A DNA stretch of 64,000 bases from JADHLJ01 sp038118725 (GCA_038118725.1 JAYOIK010000006.1:1-64000); one strand, 5' to 3'; numbered from the stretch's first letter, positions 44,775 through 54,729 are shown. A program made the numbers and translations. The notes: a model not told the origin generated them from the letters alone.

Positions 44775-46643
44775 ATGGTTGAACGTCCCCCTTCCTCCCG
44801 CACTCCTCCCTTGATCGCGTTGCGTGGCGCGGATCTGGCGTTTGGCGACAAGGTGCTGTTTCGCGACGCCGATATCTCGGTGGCGCCGGGGGATCGGATC
44901 TGTCTGGTCGGGCGCAATGGCGGCGGCAAGTCGACATTGATGCGGGCGCTGGCCGGCGAAATCGAGGTCGACAAGGGGGAGCGCTTTACCCAGCCCGGGG
45001 CGCGGATCGGCTATCTGCCCCAGGACCCGCCGATGCCCCCCGGAGTCACGGTCTGGAGCCACGTCGCCGCGGCGCTGCCGGAGGAGGATCAGGGCCGTCC
45101 GCGCGAGCATGAGGTCGACGCGGTCCTGGTGCATCTCAATCTCGACGGCGACCGGATGCTGGAGACGCTGTCGGGCGGCGAGGCGCGGCGAGTGGCGATC
45201 GCGCGGGCGTTGGTTTCCAAACCGGATGTGCTTTTGCTGGACGAGCCGACCAACCATCTGGATCTGCCGACGGTGGAATGGCTGGAAGGCGAGTTGCAGC
45301 GCTTTCGCGGCGGGTTGCTGCTGATCAGCCATGACCGGGCGTTTCTGCGCAAACTCTCCAATCGAACCTATTGGATCGATCGCGCCAAGCTCCGGCGCAA
45401 CTCGACCGGGTTCGCGGACTTCGCCGACTGGGCCGACAAGGTCCTGGAGGACGAGGAAGCCGAAAACCGGCGCATGGACAAGAAGATCGCCGAGGAGACC
45501 AAATGGCTGCGCGAGGGCCTGACCGCTCGGCGCAAGCGCAACATGGGACGGGTGCGCAACCTCCAGGGCATGCGCCAGGAAAAGGTCGAGCGACTGAAAC
45601 GCCAGGGCAATGTCCAATTCACCCTGAAGGAGACCGACCGTAGCGGCCAGCTTGTGCTGGAGGCGCTGGATATCTCCAAGCGCTATGTCACCGAGGAGGG
45701 CCGCGAGACGGTTATCGCCGACCGGTTCTCGACACTCGTGCGGCGGCGCGAGCGGATCGGCTTCATCGGGCGCAACGGCGCCGGCAAGACCAGTCTCTTG
45801 CGCATGCTGATCGGTACCGAGGCGCCGGATAGTGGCCGCGTGCGCATCGGTTTCGGTGTTGAGACCGTCTATTTCGACCAGAAGCGCGAAAGCTTGAATC
45901 CCGACACCACGCCCTGGGCCACCTTGTGCCCCGGCGGTGGCGACACCGTCGAGATCGGTGGGCGCCCGCGTCACGTAGTCTCGTATCTGCGCGACTTTCT
46001 GTTCGAGGAACGCCAGGCCACGAGCCCGATCAAGACCCTGTCCGGCGGAGAGCGCAACCGTCTGTTGCTGGCCCGGCTGTTCTCGCAAAAGCACAACCTC
46101 GTGGTGCTGGACGAGCCGACCAACGATCTTGATGTCGAGACGCTCGAGTTGCTGGAGGAGGTCCTCTCCGAATATGACGGGACGATCCTTCTGGTCAGCC
46201 ATGACCGGGACTTTCTCGACCGGGTGGTGACCTCGACGGTGGTGGTCGATGGTGGCGGCGCGATCGAGGAGTATGTCGGCGGATACTCCGACTATCTGCG
46301 TCAGCGTCCGGCCCCGGCCGCCGAGCCAACGGCGCGTGATGGCGGGCGCGGAACCACCGCTTCGGAGGCCAAGGGCGAGAGGAAACCCAGCGCCGCGAAG
46401 CTCGGTTACAAGGAACAACGCGAGCTTGACGGCTTGCCGGACAGGATCGCGGCCCTGGAGGGGGAGATCGAGACACTGCGCGAGATTTTCGCCGATCCGG
46501 AACTCTATTCCCGAGATCCTGAGAAGTTCGCCCGCACCAGCGACCGGCTCTCGGCGGCGGCGGCGGAGCTTGAGGCGGCGGAGGAACGCTGGCTCGAATT
46601 GGAGGCGCGGCGCGAGGCCCTGGAAGAGGCGCGGGCGGGATGA
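44775..46643 (+). CDS. uup: ABC-F ATPase (Uup-like)
   Basis: A 622-aa soluble ABC-F protein with two ATPase domains and no membrane part, which acts on ribosomes or DNA repair intermediates. The first domain has Walker A VGRNGGGKST, signature LSGGEARRVAIARAL and Walker B LLLDEPTNHLD. The linker between them (about 220-290) is highly charged (KRNMGRVRNLQGMRQEKVER). The second has IGRNGAGKTS, LSGGERNRLLLAR and VVLDEPTNDLD. A C-terminal coiled coil of about 85 residues with DRIAALEGEIETLREIFADP places it with Uup and not with EttA. Its stop overlaps the AmiD gene (ATGA). Confidence 0.93.
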   Translation: MVERPPSSRTPPLIALRGADLAFGDKVLFRDADISVAPGDRICLVGRNGGGKSTLMRALAGEIEVDKGERFTQPGARIGYLPQDPPMPPGVTVWSHVAAALPEEDQGRPREHEVDAVLVHLNLDGDRMLETLSGGEARRVAIARALVSKPDVLLLDEPTNHLDLPTVEWLEGELQRFRGGLLLISHDRAFLRKLSNRTYWIDRAKLRRNSTGFADFADWADKVLEDEEAENRRMDKKIAEETKWLREGLTARRKRNMGRVRNLQGMRQEKVERLKRQGNVQFTLKETDRSGQLVLEALDISKRYVTEEGRETVIADRFSTLVRRRERIGFIGRNGAGKTSLLRMLIGTEAPDSGRVRIGFGVETVYFDQKRESLNPDTTPWATLCPGGGDTVEIGGRPRHVVSYLRDFLFEERQATSPIKTLSGGERNRLLLARLFSQKHNLVVLDEPTNDLDVETLELLEEVLSEYDGTILLVSHDRDFLDRVVTSTVVVDGGGAIEEYVGGYSDYLRQRPAPAAEPTARDGGRGTTASEAKGERKPSAAKLGYKEQRELDGLPDRIAALEGEIETLREIFADPELYSRDPEKFARTSDRLSAAAAELEAAEERWLELEARREALEEARAG

Positions 46644-47410
46644 GCGCAACCAAGGAACCCGTGATCCTTGACCACCCGTCCGCCAATCACGGACCTCGGC
46701 CCGACGGCATGGCCATCGACATGCTGCTGCTGCACTACACCGGCATGCGCTCCGCCGAAGAAGCCCTGACACGGCTGTGCGATCCGGCCAGCGAGGTTAG
46801 CGCGCATTATCTGATCGACGAGGCCGGTGCGATATACCGACTGGTCGCTGAAGATCGGCGCGCCTGGCACGCGGGTCGCGCGTTCTGGGCCGGAGAGACC
46901 GACATTAACAGTTGCTCGATCGGCATCGAGATCGCGAATCCGGGGCATGAGTTCGGTTATCGTGACTTCCCGCAAGCGCAAATGCGCGCGGTCGAGTGGC
47001 TTTGCCTCGACATCTTGTCGCGGTATCCGATCCCGGCGCGCCGGGTGTTGGGGCACTCGGACGTGGCGCCGGATCGCAAGGAAGATCCGGGAGAGCTGTT
47101 CGATTGGGCTGGGCTGGCGCGTGCCGGTGTCGGGATTTGGCCTCCACAAGACGCCGCGCCCGCGAGCCATGAGACGCCGTCGGTTGAGGAAATCCAACGT
47201 AGTCTCATTCGCCTCGGATACGCGGTCGAGGCCACCGGATTGATGGACGCCGAGACCCGTTCCGCCCTGCTGGCGTTTCAGCGTCACTGGCTTCCGAACG
47301 GCATGACCGGCGCCCGCGACCCGCGAACCGCTTGGCGACTTGGACAGGTGCTAAAGGCTTTTCTCGACGGCGAAAATAGCGACTTGCGGAGCGGGCCTCG
47401 CGGGGTGTAG
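46640..47410 (+). CDS. AmiD/AmpD-like N-acetylmuramoyl-L-alanine amidase with peptidoglycan-binding domain
   Basis: A 256-aa amidase_2 family enzyme that cuts the bond between N-acetylmuramic acid and L-Ala in peptidoglycan or anhydro-muropeptides. Zinc ligands are in DMLLLHYTGM and LGHSDVAPDRKEDPGELF (His and Asp), with the AEDRRAWHAGRAFWAG segment between them. A C-terminal peptidoglycan-binding domain follows from about 178 (SVEEIQRSLIRLGYAVEATG). No signal peptide is seen, so it is either cytoplasmic like AmpD or exported in another way. It is coupled to uup by an ATGA overlap. Confidence 0.88.
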   Translation: MSATKEPVILDHPSANHGPRPDGMAIDMLLLHYTGMRSAEEALTRLCDPASEVSAHYLIDEAGAIYRLVAEDRRAWHAGRAFWAGETDINSCSIGIEIANPGHEFGYRDFPQAQMRAVEWLCLDILSRYPIPARRVLGHSDVAPDRKEDPGELFDWAGLARAGVGIWPPQDAAPASHETPSVEEIQRSLIRLGYAVEATGLMDAETRSALLAFQRHWLPNGMTGARDPRTAWRLGQVLKAFLDGENSDLRSGPRGV

Positions 47411-47542
47411 AACCCCGTCTCTTCGACGCATGCGCACGTGCTTCCGGCCGGCCATCGGTCACGCAACGACGAGGCGTCCTTTTTGGCGGCTGGGCCCTGG
47501 ATACGTTCGCGTACGGGCCGGAACCGAGAGGGAACTTTGCCG

Positions 47543-48799
47543 ATGCTGGCACCTATTGAAGGTGGTCTCGATCGCTCGTCGGTGATCCGAGAGTCCAATG
47601 AGCCGATGCTGCGCCTGGTCACGGGTGGCGACGTCGTGCCGTCCGAGATCCTATCCCTGTCACCCCGGATCGCCGGTTTTTTCGAGGCCACCGCGCTGGA
47701 CAGTCCTTGTCTCGTCATGGACGTGGACTTGGTCGAGGCCGCGTATCGCGGTCTCGCCCGGGCCTTCACTGGGGCGCGGGTGCACTACGCGGTCAAGGCC
47801 AATCCCGCCGATGCCGTTGTCTCGCGGCTTGCCGGGCTGGGCTCGGCCTTTGATTGCGCCAGCATTCCCGAGATCAAGCTTTGCCTGCGTCAAGGCGCGG
47901 CGGCTTCCGATATCGGCTACGGCAACACGATCAAGAAGGAACGCGACATCGCCGCCGCTCATGCGCTCGGCGTGCGGCTCTTCGCCTTCGACAGCGCGGC
48001 GGAGCTGGAAAAACTCGCGCGAGCGGCGCCAGGCGCGTCGGTGTTCTGCCGTCTGCTGACCGACGGCGAGGGCGCGGAATGGCCGCTGTCCCGCAAGTTC
48101 GGCTGTGACATGGCGATGGCCGAGGAACTGCTGGTCCATGCTGCGGCAATCCGCCTGGATCCGGCGGGAGTGTCGTTCCATGTCGGCTCCCAGCAGACCG
48201 ATATCCAGAGCTGGCGACCGGTCTTGAAGCAGGTGGCCGGGTTGTTCTCCCGGCTCGAGGCGCGGGGCCTGGCGCCGCGACTGGTCAATCTCGGTGGCGG
48301 CATGCCGGCCCGCTATGACAAACCCGTCGAAGAGATCGACTCTTACGGCGCGGCGGTGATGACGGCGGTCCACGAGATCTTCGCCGGGCGGCCGTCCGAT
48401 CGGCCCCTGGAACTCATGGTCGAACCGGGCCGTGGTCTGGTGGGCGACGCTGGGGTGATCCAGGCCGAAGTGGTGCTGGTCTCCAGCAAATCCGCCGATG
48501 ACGATGTTCGCTGGATCTATCTGGATATCGGCAAGTTCTCCGGCCTGGCCGAGACCATGGACGAGGCGATCAAGTACCGTCTTTTGACGGCGCGCGACGG
48601 CGAGGCGACCGGTCCGGTGATCCTGGCCGGTCCGACTTGCGACAGCGCCGACGTGCTCTACGAGAAGACCCGATACGCTCTGCCGCTTGGACTACGCGAT
48701 GGCGACAAGGTTTGGATCATGGGCGCCGGCGCCTATACCGCCACCTATGCCTCGGTCGGCTTCAACGGCTTCGCGCCGCTGGAAACCGTCTGCGTTTGA
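47543..48799 (+). CDS. Type III PLP-dependent decarboxylase (ornithine/lysine decarboxylase-like)
   Basis: A 418-aa alanine-racemase-fold decarboxylase of the ornithine/diaminopimelate decarboxylase type, making a polyamine (putrescine or cadaverine). The PLP lysine is in VHYAVKANPADAV (about residue 89), the glycine loop is LVNLGGGMPARYD, the phosphate-binding stretch is MVEPGRGLVGDAGVIQ, and the catalytic Cys is in LAGPTCDSADVLYE. These features favour ornithine/lysine decarboxylase over LysA. The ATG at 47543 follows GAGAGGGA; an earlier start at 47438 runs through less conserved sequence. It precedes rnpB by about 100 bp. Confidence 0.9.
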   Translation: MLAPIEGGLDRSSVIRESNEPMLRLVTGGDVVPSEILSLSPRIAGFFEATALDSPCLVMDVDLVEAAYRGLARAFTGARVHYAVKANPADAVVSRLAGLGSAFDCASIPEIKLCLRQGAAASDIGYGNTIKKERDIAAAHALGVRLFAFDSAAELEKLARAAPGASVFCRLLTDGEGAEWPLSRKFGCDMAMAEELLVHAAAIRLDPAGVSFHVGSQQTDIQSWRPVLKQVAGLFSRLEARGLAPRLVNLGGGMPARYDKPVEEIDSYGAAVMTAVHEIFAGRPSDRPLELMVEPGRGLVGDAGVIQAEVVLVSSKSADDDVRWIYLDIGKFSGLAETMDEAIKYRLLTARDGEATGPVILAGPTCDSADVLYEKTRYALPLGLRDGDKVWIMGAGAYTATYASVGFNGFAPLETVCV

Positions 48800-48900
48800 C
48801 GTTGCCTCACACTCTGAACCCCACCCCGCTCTCCGGCGGGACGGCGACGCCGGCGCGCGGAGGTCATTGACGGCGACGCCGCGGAAGCCTAAGTCAGGCG

Positions 48901-49331
<431 letters not shown>

Positions 49332-49430
49332 TTTTCAACGTTGTCGCAATTCGAGCTTGCCGCCGGGCTTGTGATGATCGACAAACAGTCACGTGCTCAC
49401 GTTGCCTTTTCCTCTGGCGGTTTACCAGTC

Positions 49431-50726
49431 ATGCTCAACTCCTTTCGCAGCCGCATTGTCGAGGCCGTCGGCGCGCGGTTTTACTATGGGTGGGTGATCC
49501 TGTTGGTCGCCGGCGCCGGGATCTTCGCCAGCGGCGCCGGGCAATCCCATATCTTCAGTGTCTTCATCGAGCCTATCTCCAACGATCTTGCCATCGGCAA
49601 GACCGAAATCAGTTCGGCCTACGGACTGGCGACCCTGGTCGCGGCGTTTGGTCTGCCCTTCATGGGACGGCTTGTCGACCGGCACGGCGCGCGGCGGATG
49701 ATGACTGGTGTCGTGATCCTGCTGGGCCTCGCCTGCGTCGCCTTCGGCTTCGCGCCTGGATTGGTCTGGCTAGGTCTCGGGTTCGGCGCGCTGCGGTTCC
49801 TGGGGCAGGGGTCGATGATGCTGAACAGCACCAACATCATCTCCCATTGGTTCAGCCGCAAGCGCGGTTTCGCCATGGGGCTGATGCTCTTGGGCTTCGC
49901 GATCTCGATGGCGATCCACCCGCCCGCCGCGCAATGGCTGATCAACACCGTCGGCTGGCGCGAGGCCTGGATCTGGATCGGCGCGTCGACCTGGCTGTTG
50001 ATGCTGCCGCTGATTTTCCTGCTGGTCCACAACGCGCCGGAGCCCCTGGGCCTGGAACCCGACGGCGTGACCAAGGAGGCGGCGGATAGTGAAAGCCCGG
50101 GCGCCGCTGACCGGCACGGCGCCGATTTTGGCCTGTCGCTCGGCGAGGCGCTGCGGACCTCGACTTTCTACATCGTCGCAGCGGGATTGTTCACCATGTC
50201 GATGCTGGTGACGGCACTGCATTTCTTTCAGGTGCCGATCCTGGCGCATCAGGGGTTGAGCCCGACCGTGGCGGCCTGGATCTTCCCGCTTTCCGCCGCC
50301 GTGGCCGTGATGACCCAGCCCTTCGTCGGAAATGCCTTGGATCGCTTCCCGACGCCCTGGGTATTCGGCGTCGCGCTTCTCATGGTCTGTGGCTCGCTGT
50401 CCTGCATGAGCCTGGTGGAGGACACGCCCACGGCGATCCTCTACGGCGTGGTTTTCGGCATCAACAACGCGTTCAACATCACCCTGTTCGGTTACATGTG
50501 GCCGCGCTATTTCGGACGCCGGCGCCTCGGCAGCATTCAGGGTGTCGGACAGATGATCGGCGTCGTCGGCGCGTCGATCGGACCGCTCCCGCTGGGTATC
50601 GCCTTCGATCTCGTGGGTGATTATGGCGATACCCTGTTGATGCTGGCGCTGATCCCGATCATCGTCGCGGTGTTAACTCAGTTCCTTCGCGAACCGAGAA
50701 TGCCGTCCCGCGTGGCGGAGAAATAA
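49431..50726 (+). CDS. MFS transporter
   Basis: A 431-aa major facilitator superfamily permease with 12 predicted TM helices. The region between TM2 and TM3 holds the MFS signature as LPFMGRLVDRHGARRMMTGV, and the second half repeats it weakly in QPFVGNALDRFPTPWVFGVA. It resembles the monocarboxylate/oxalate:formate-antiporter-like group (first helix GWVILLVAGAGIFASGAGQS). The substrate is unknown; the amidase and GMC genes directly after it suggest an imported amide or alcohol. The ATG at 49431 is chosen since earlier in-frame starts reach into rnpB. Confidence 0.88.
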   Translation: MLNSFRSRIVEAVGARFYYGWVILLVAGAGIFASGAGQSHIFSVFIEPISNDLAIGKTEISSAYGLATLVAAFGLPFMGRLVDRHGARRMMTGVVILLGLACVAFGFAPGLVWLGLGFGALRFLGQGSMMLNSTNIISHWFSRKRGFAMGLMLLGFAISMAIHPPAAQWLINTVGWREAWIWIGASTWLLMLPLIFLLVHNAPEPLGLEPDGVTKEAADSESPGAADRHGADFGLSLGEALRTSTFYIVAAGLFTMSMLVTALHFFQVPILAHQGLSPTVAAWIFPLSAAVAVMTQPFVGNALDRFPTPWVFGVALLMVCGSLSCMSLVEDTPTAILYGVVFGINNAFNITLFGYMWPRYFGRRRLGSIQGVGQMIGVVGASIGPLPLGIAFDLVGDYGDTLLMLALIPIIVAVLTQFLREPRMPSRVAEK

Positions 50727-50740
50727 AGGGAGAGACTGTC

Positions 50741-52078
50741 ATGACCAGCGCAACCCGATCGCGGGACGCGACCGAAGCCTGCCTCGCCACGATCTCGGCG
50801 CGCGAGGACGAGATCCACGCGATGATCACGGTGACAGCCGACGAGGCGATGCGCCAGGCCGAGGCCGCCGACAAGGCCGCCGCCGAAGGCCGCTGGTTGG
50901 GCCTGCTGCACGGCATGCCGATGGCGATCAAGGATAATATCGCCACGGCGGGGGTCCGAACCACCGCCGGATCCGCGTTCTTTGCGGATCACGTCCCGAA
51001 CGATAATGCCCCGGTGGTTGAGCGTTTGGCCCGGGCCGGCGCGGTCATGGTCGGCAAGGCGACGATGCATGAATTCGCCTTCGGCATCCGCTCCGACAAC
51101 ACGGTCTCGCCGCCGTGCCGCAATCCCTGGAATACCGAACGGATACCCGGCGGTTCAAGCGGCGGCTCCGGCGCGGCGGTGGCCGCCGACATGTGCGTCG
51201 GCGCGCTCGGTTCCGACACCGGCGGCTCGGTGCGCCTGCCGGCCTCGATCAACGGGATCAGCGGCTTGCGCCCGACCCATGGCCGGGTGCCCAATCACGG
51301 CTCGACCCCGGTCAGCGCCAGTTTCGACACAATCGGGCCGATGGCGCGCTCGGTCGCGGATGTCGCGCGGATCTTCGCGGTGATCGCCGGTTATGATCCG
51401 CGCGACGCCTATTCGGCGAACCGTCCGCTGGAAAATTTTCTCCCCTCCTTGAATGACGGGATCGAGGGGGTGCGCGTCGGCATTCCGCGGAACTTCTATT
51501 TCGAGGATTGCCACCCCGATATCGATGCCGCGGCGCGCAAGGCCGCCGGCGTTCTGGAGAGCCTCGGAGCGACCCTGGTCGAGGTGGATGTCCCCGGCGC
51601 GTCGGAGATGCAGCATTGGGCGACGATCATGATCTTCTCCGACGCCCTGGCCTTCCATTCCGAACGGCTGACGCGTCACCCGGAGAAATTCTCCGACGGG
51701 GTGCGGGATCGCTTGTCCCATGGTCACACATTCAGCGCTGTCGACTACGCCAACGCGATGCGGGCCCGCGAGGCCTGGAGAGTGGATATGGCGCGGCTGT
51801 TCGGCGAGATTGATGTCTTGCTGTCGCCGACCTTGCCGACCCTGGTGCCGCCGATCGCCGATGACAAATCCCTGATCGAGGCGACCAAGGGATGCACCCG
51901 CAATACCTATGCCGGCGCCTTCGCCCAGCTTCCGGGACTGTCCGTGCCCTGCGGTTTCAGTTCCGACGGTCTGCCGATCGGATTGCAGCTGGAGGCGGCA
52001 TGGTGGAATGACCCGCTTCTGTTGAGGGTCGGGCACGCCTATCAGGGTGTCACGGACTGGCATCTCGCGCGCGCCTGA
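50741..52078 (+). CDS. Amidase-signature family hydrolase, short N terminus
   Basis: A 445-aa amidase. Triad: K64 in MAIKDNIATAG, the loop GGSSGGSGAAVA at 137-148, and S163 in DTGGSVRLPA. The N terminus lacks about 20-30 residues that the other two amidases have before the ATEACLATISAREDEIHAMI helix; no earlier start is possible because of the MFS gene 14 bp upstream. Whether it is fully folded is not known, but the active-site core is whole. AAAGGGAGAG precedes the ATG. It is cotranscribed with the MFS gene and followed by a GMC oxidoreductase. Confidence 0.88.
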   Translation: MTSATRSRDATEACLATISAREDEIHAMITVTADEAMRQAEAADKAAAEGRWLGLLHGMPMAIKDNIATAGVRTTAGSAFFADHVPNDNAPVVERLARAGAVMVGKATMHEFAFGIRSDNTVSPPCRNPWNTERIPGGSSGGSGAAVAADMCVGALGSDTGGSVRLPASINGISGLRPTHGRVPNHGSTPVSASFDTIGPMARSVADVARIFAVIAGYDPRDAYSANRPLENFLPSLNDGIEGVRVGIPRNFYFEDCHPDIDAAARKAAGVLESLGATLVEVDVPGASEMQHWATIMIFSDALAFHSERLTRHPEKFSDGVRDRLSHGHTFSAVDYANAMRAREAWRVDMARLFGEIDVLLSPTLPTLVPPIADDKSLIEATKGCTRNTYAGAFAQLPGLSVPCGFSSDGLPIGLQLEAAWWNDPLLLRVGHAYQGVTDWHLARA

Positions 52079-52120
52079 TTCGAAACCGAGCCATAACACG
52101 TCTTTTTGGGGGATCTTGTC

Positions 52121-53830
52121 GTGGAGTTCGATTACATCATCGTCGGCGGTGGATCGGCGGGTAGCGTTCTGGCGAACCGACTGTCCGCGCGCGGATCGAA
52201 CCAGATCCTGGTTTGCGAGGCCGGAGAGGATACGCCGCCCGACAAGGTGCCGTCGGAGATCCTGGATTCCTATCCCGGTACCGCTTATCTCAACGATCGC
52301 TTCATCTGGAGCGAGTTGAAGGTCACGACCGAGGTCATCTCTCACAATGACAAGGACGCGCCGAAACCACCTCTGCGCAAATACGAGCAGGCCAGGGTCC
52401 TGGGCGGTGGCTCTTCCATCAACGGTCAGATGGCGAACCGGGGCGCGCCCACCGACTATGACGACTGGGAGAGGCGCGGCGCCGAGGGATGGAACTGGGA
52501 CAGCGTCCTGCCTTATTTCAAGAAACTGGAATCCGACCAGGATTTCGATGACGAATGGCATGGCCGCGAGGGCCCGATCCCCGTTCGCCGTGTTCCCGAG
52601 GAGCATTGGACCGGGCATTCCAAGGCGATCTTCGAGACGTTCCAGCGGGCGGGATACAAATTCCTGCCCGACCAGAACGGGTTCTTCGAGGACGGCTTCT
52701 TCCCGATAACCATCTCAAACCAGGACGAGAAGCGCGTCTCGGCGTCGATCGGCTATCTGAACGCGGATATCCGCAAGCGGGAAAACCTGCGTTTGTCCAC
52801 CCGAACCTCGGTCACCGAACTTTTGTTCGAGTCAGACCGGTGCGTCGGCGTCAAGGCACTGGTGAACGGCAAGCCCGAGGAGTTTCGGGGCCGGGAAGTG
52901 ATCCTCTGTTCCGGCGCCATTCATTCACCGGCCCATCTGATGCGCGCCGGCATCGGTCCCGAGGGGCATCTGCATGACCTCGGCATTCCGGTTCGCAAGG
53001 CGCTCCCCGGTGTCGGACAACGCCTCATGGACCACCCGTCCGTCGCCATCGCGTCGTTCCTGAAACCGGCGGCGCGGGTTCGAAACGAGCTGACGCGCCG
53101 ACATATGAATCTCGGCATGCGATATTCATCCGGCATCGGCGGCGCGCCCAACGGCGATATGTTCGTCGTCTGCACCTCGAAGAACTCATGGCACGCGGTG
53201 GGGGAGCAGATCGGCGCGTTCCTGGTCTTCGTGAACAAGACCTTCTCGGAGACCGGCGAGGTGACGCTGAATTCCCCGCGTTGGAATGACGAGCCCTCGG
53301 TGGATTTCAACCTCTTGTCGGATCGCCGCGATCTCGACCGCCTGATGGACGCGATCCGGCGGCTGGCCCCGCTTTACGCCGACCCGGCGATGCAATCGGT
53401 GACCAGCAACCCGTTCCCGGCGGCTTATTCCGACAAGGTCCGCCAGGTCGGCGCGATCACCACCAAGAACAAGATCCTCACCGGCATCGCCGCCCGGCTG
53501 CTCGATGGTCCGAAGATCCTGCGGGATTACATGATCGAGAATTTCCTCATGGAGGACTTCACCCTGGACGAGGTCTGCCGGGACGATGACCGGGCCGAGG
53601 CCTTCATCCGCAAGGCCGCGGTCGGCGTCTGGCACGCGTCCTGTACCTGCCGCATGGGCACCGAGGATGACCCGATGGCGGTCACCGACAACCAGGGCCG
53701 CGTGCGGGGCGTTCCGGGGTTGCGGGTCGTGGACGCCTCGATCTTCCCGGTCGTCCCATCGGCCAACACGAATTTCCCGACGATCATGACGGCGGAAAAG
53801 ATCGCGGATACTATTCTCAGGGAGGCCTGA
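52121..53830 (+). CDS. GMC-family oxidoreductase
   Basis: A 569-aa FAD-dependent alcohol or aldehyde oxidoreductase. Motifs are DYIIVGGGSAGSVLANRLSA, LGGGSSINGQMANRGAPTDY, LCSGAIHSPAHLMRAGIGPE, the catalytic His in VGVWHASCTCRMGTEDDPM and the Asn in PSANTNFPTIMTAEKIADT. It starts with GTG at 52121, preceded by GGGGGAT; a TTG at 52106 overlaps that site and is less likely. With the MFS transporter and amidase it forms a three-gene unit that could import an amide, cut it and oxidise the product; this is inference. A repeat cluster starts about 70 bp after its stop. Confidence 0.9.
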   Translation: MEFDYIIVGGGSAGSVLANRLSARGSNQILVCEAGEDTPPDKVPSEILDSYPGTAYLNDRFIWSELKVTTEVISHNDKDAPKPPLRKYEQARVLGGGSSINGQMANRGAPTDYDDWERRGAEGWNWDSVLPYFKKLESDQDFDDEWHGREGPIPVRRVPEEHWTGHSKAIFETFQRAGYKFLPDQNGFFEDGFFPITISNQDEKRVSASIGYLNADIRKRENLRLSTRTSVTELLFESDRCVGVKALVNGKPEEFRGREVILCSGAIHSPAHLMRAGIGPEGHLHDLGIPVRKALPGVGQRLMDHPSVAIASFLKPAARVRNELTRRHMNLGMRYSSGIGGAPNGDMFVVCTSKNSWHAVGEQIGAFLVFVNKTFSETGEVTLNSPRWNDEPSVDFNLLSDRRDLDRLMDAIRRLAPLYADPAMQSVTSNPFPAAYSDKVRQVGAITTKNKILTGIAARLLDGPKILRDYMIENFLMEDFTLDEVCRDDDRAEAFIRKAAVGVWHASCTCRMGTEDDPMAVTDNQGRVRGVPGLRVVDASIFPVVPSANTNFPTIMTAEKIADTILREA

Positions 53831-54219
53831 AGAGCGGGGAGTCTCTCGAAAGGCGCTGGCGGGAGGACGTAGTCTGCGGCGAACCCCGCTCCGGGAATAT
53901 TTCCCTGTTTATAGGGAAAATACAGGGAATTCAGTCTTTTTTCAAAGCCAACCGTGTCGCTTCTCCCTGAATCTACACGCTGGTTCAGCAGATTACACGA
54001 AAATTCCCTGCTCGAAGGAACAGGGTATTGATTCGGGCCAAGCAGGGAATTCTTGGGATTGGATCAGGGAATCATTCCGGCGGATCAGGGACTGGTGTTT
54101 AGGTGGACCACAGTCCAAAACCGCGCTCAATCGTAAACCATCGGCCTATCTCCTGGAGCGGCAGTCAAGAAATCCGTCCCAGTGTAATTCCGATCATATC
54201 AGCTACTAGGAGACGTAAG
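53831..54219. other. Non-coding stretch with a short-repeat cluster
   Basis: No gene is seen. It contains the repeat cluster at 53899-54092 and AGGAG in front of the truncated TPR gene. The rest shows nothing notable. Confidence 0.7.
53899..54092. repeat. Cluster of CAGGGAAT/ATTCCCTG motifs, iteron-like
   Basis: The motif CAGGGA(A/C)T or its complement occurs about eight times in 194 bp, in both directions: TTCCCTGTTT at 53901, ATAGGGAAAA at 53911, ACAGGGAATTC at 53922, CTCCCTGAAT near 53963, AATTCCCTG at 54002, ACAGGGTATT near 54020, GCAGGGAATTC at 54042, TCAGGGAATC at 54064 and TCAGGGACTG at 54085. The local GC is low. Clusters of this motif look like those seen beside mobile or recombined DNA in rhizobia (from memory, unverified). 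Function is not known. Confidence 0.6.
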
Positions 54220-54540
54220 ATGCTCGCCGATCGTCAAGGGAATAAGCTAACCGGTGCCAGTTCCGAAAGCCTCGACCATTACGAAGCCGCCGTCCGAGGC
54301 TTCAACACCTATCGGGGCGACCCGGTCGCCCATTTGGACGCGGCCATCGCCTCCGCTCCGACAATGACCATGGTCCATATTTTGAAGGCGGGGCTATATG
54401 CGGTTGCAACAGAGCCGGAAGCCACTTTGGGAGCGCGCGCAATCCTTGCCCATGCCAGCACCCTGAACGACAATGACCGCGAGGCGTCGTTGCTCGCCGC
54501 GCTTGATCCTCTGCTTACCAATAATTGGACGGATAAGCCT
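54220..54540 (+). pseudogene. Truncated TPR-repeat protein (TTC38-like) N terminus
   Basis: About 107 codons of what looks like the N terminus of a tetratricopeptide protein of the TTC38 type, a soluble helical-repeat scaffold. MLADRQGNKLTGASSESLDH, YEAAVRGFNTYRGDPVAHLD and ALDPLLTNNWTDKPD are the kept parts. Full-length relatives have over 400 residues. The frame loses similarity near 54530 and then runs into the palindrome at 54560-54610, giving an artificial end (QWQVTMTCH). CTAGGAGAC precedes the ATG at 54220. It was probably cut by an insertion element that has since been lost or reduced. Confidence 0.65.
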
Positions 54541-54559
54541 GATTCGCTCAATCAGCCCG

Positions 54560-54610
54560 GATCACTTTTTCAATGGCAGGTCACTATGACCTGCCATTGA
54601 AAAAGTGATC
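54560..54610. repeat. Perfect 24-bp palindrome with 3-nt loop at the truncation point
   Basis: The left arm, 54560-54583, reads GATCACTTTTTCAATGGCAG then GTCA; the right arm, 54587-54610, is its exact complement. The loop is CTA. It looks like two copies of the same insertion-sequence end joined head to head, somewhat like IS21-family ends, but that family assignment is uncertain. It directly follows a truncated gene, which supports an insertion scar. Confidence 0.7.
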
Positions 54611-54729
54611 CAGGCATTCTGACCGTGGCATTGGTCATCCGTAAAGCGCCAAGAGCAGGCGATCCATGCTAGTGCTTTGAAAGTACTATCGAGGCTAGAT
54701 ACTCGCTTTCGACAAACGGAAATAAGCCC

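Noticed and set aside
44718..46772. Long antisense open frame opposite the ABC-F gene (684 codons)
   Set aside because: It is a high-GC codon-bias shadow of a gene with clear ABC motifs; its own sequence has no recognisable domain.
51155..52618. Antisense open frame opposite the third amidase and GMC gene
   Set aside because: No domain; frame shadow.
53831..54729. tRNA gene as an integration site for the mobile relics
   Set aside because: No cloverleaf or T-loop (GGTTCGAATCC-like) sequence was seen.
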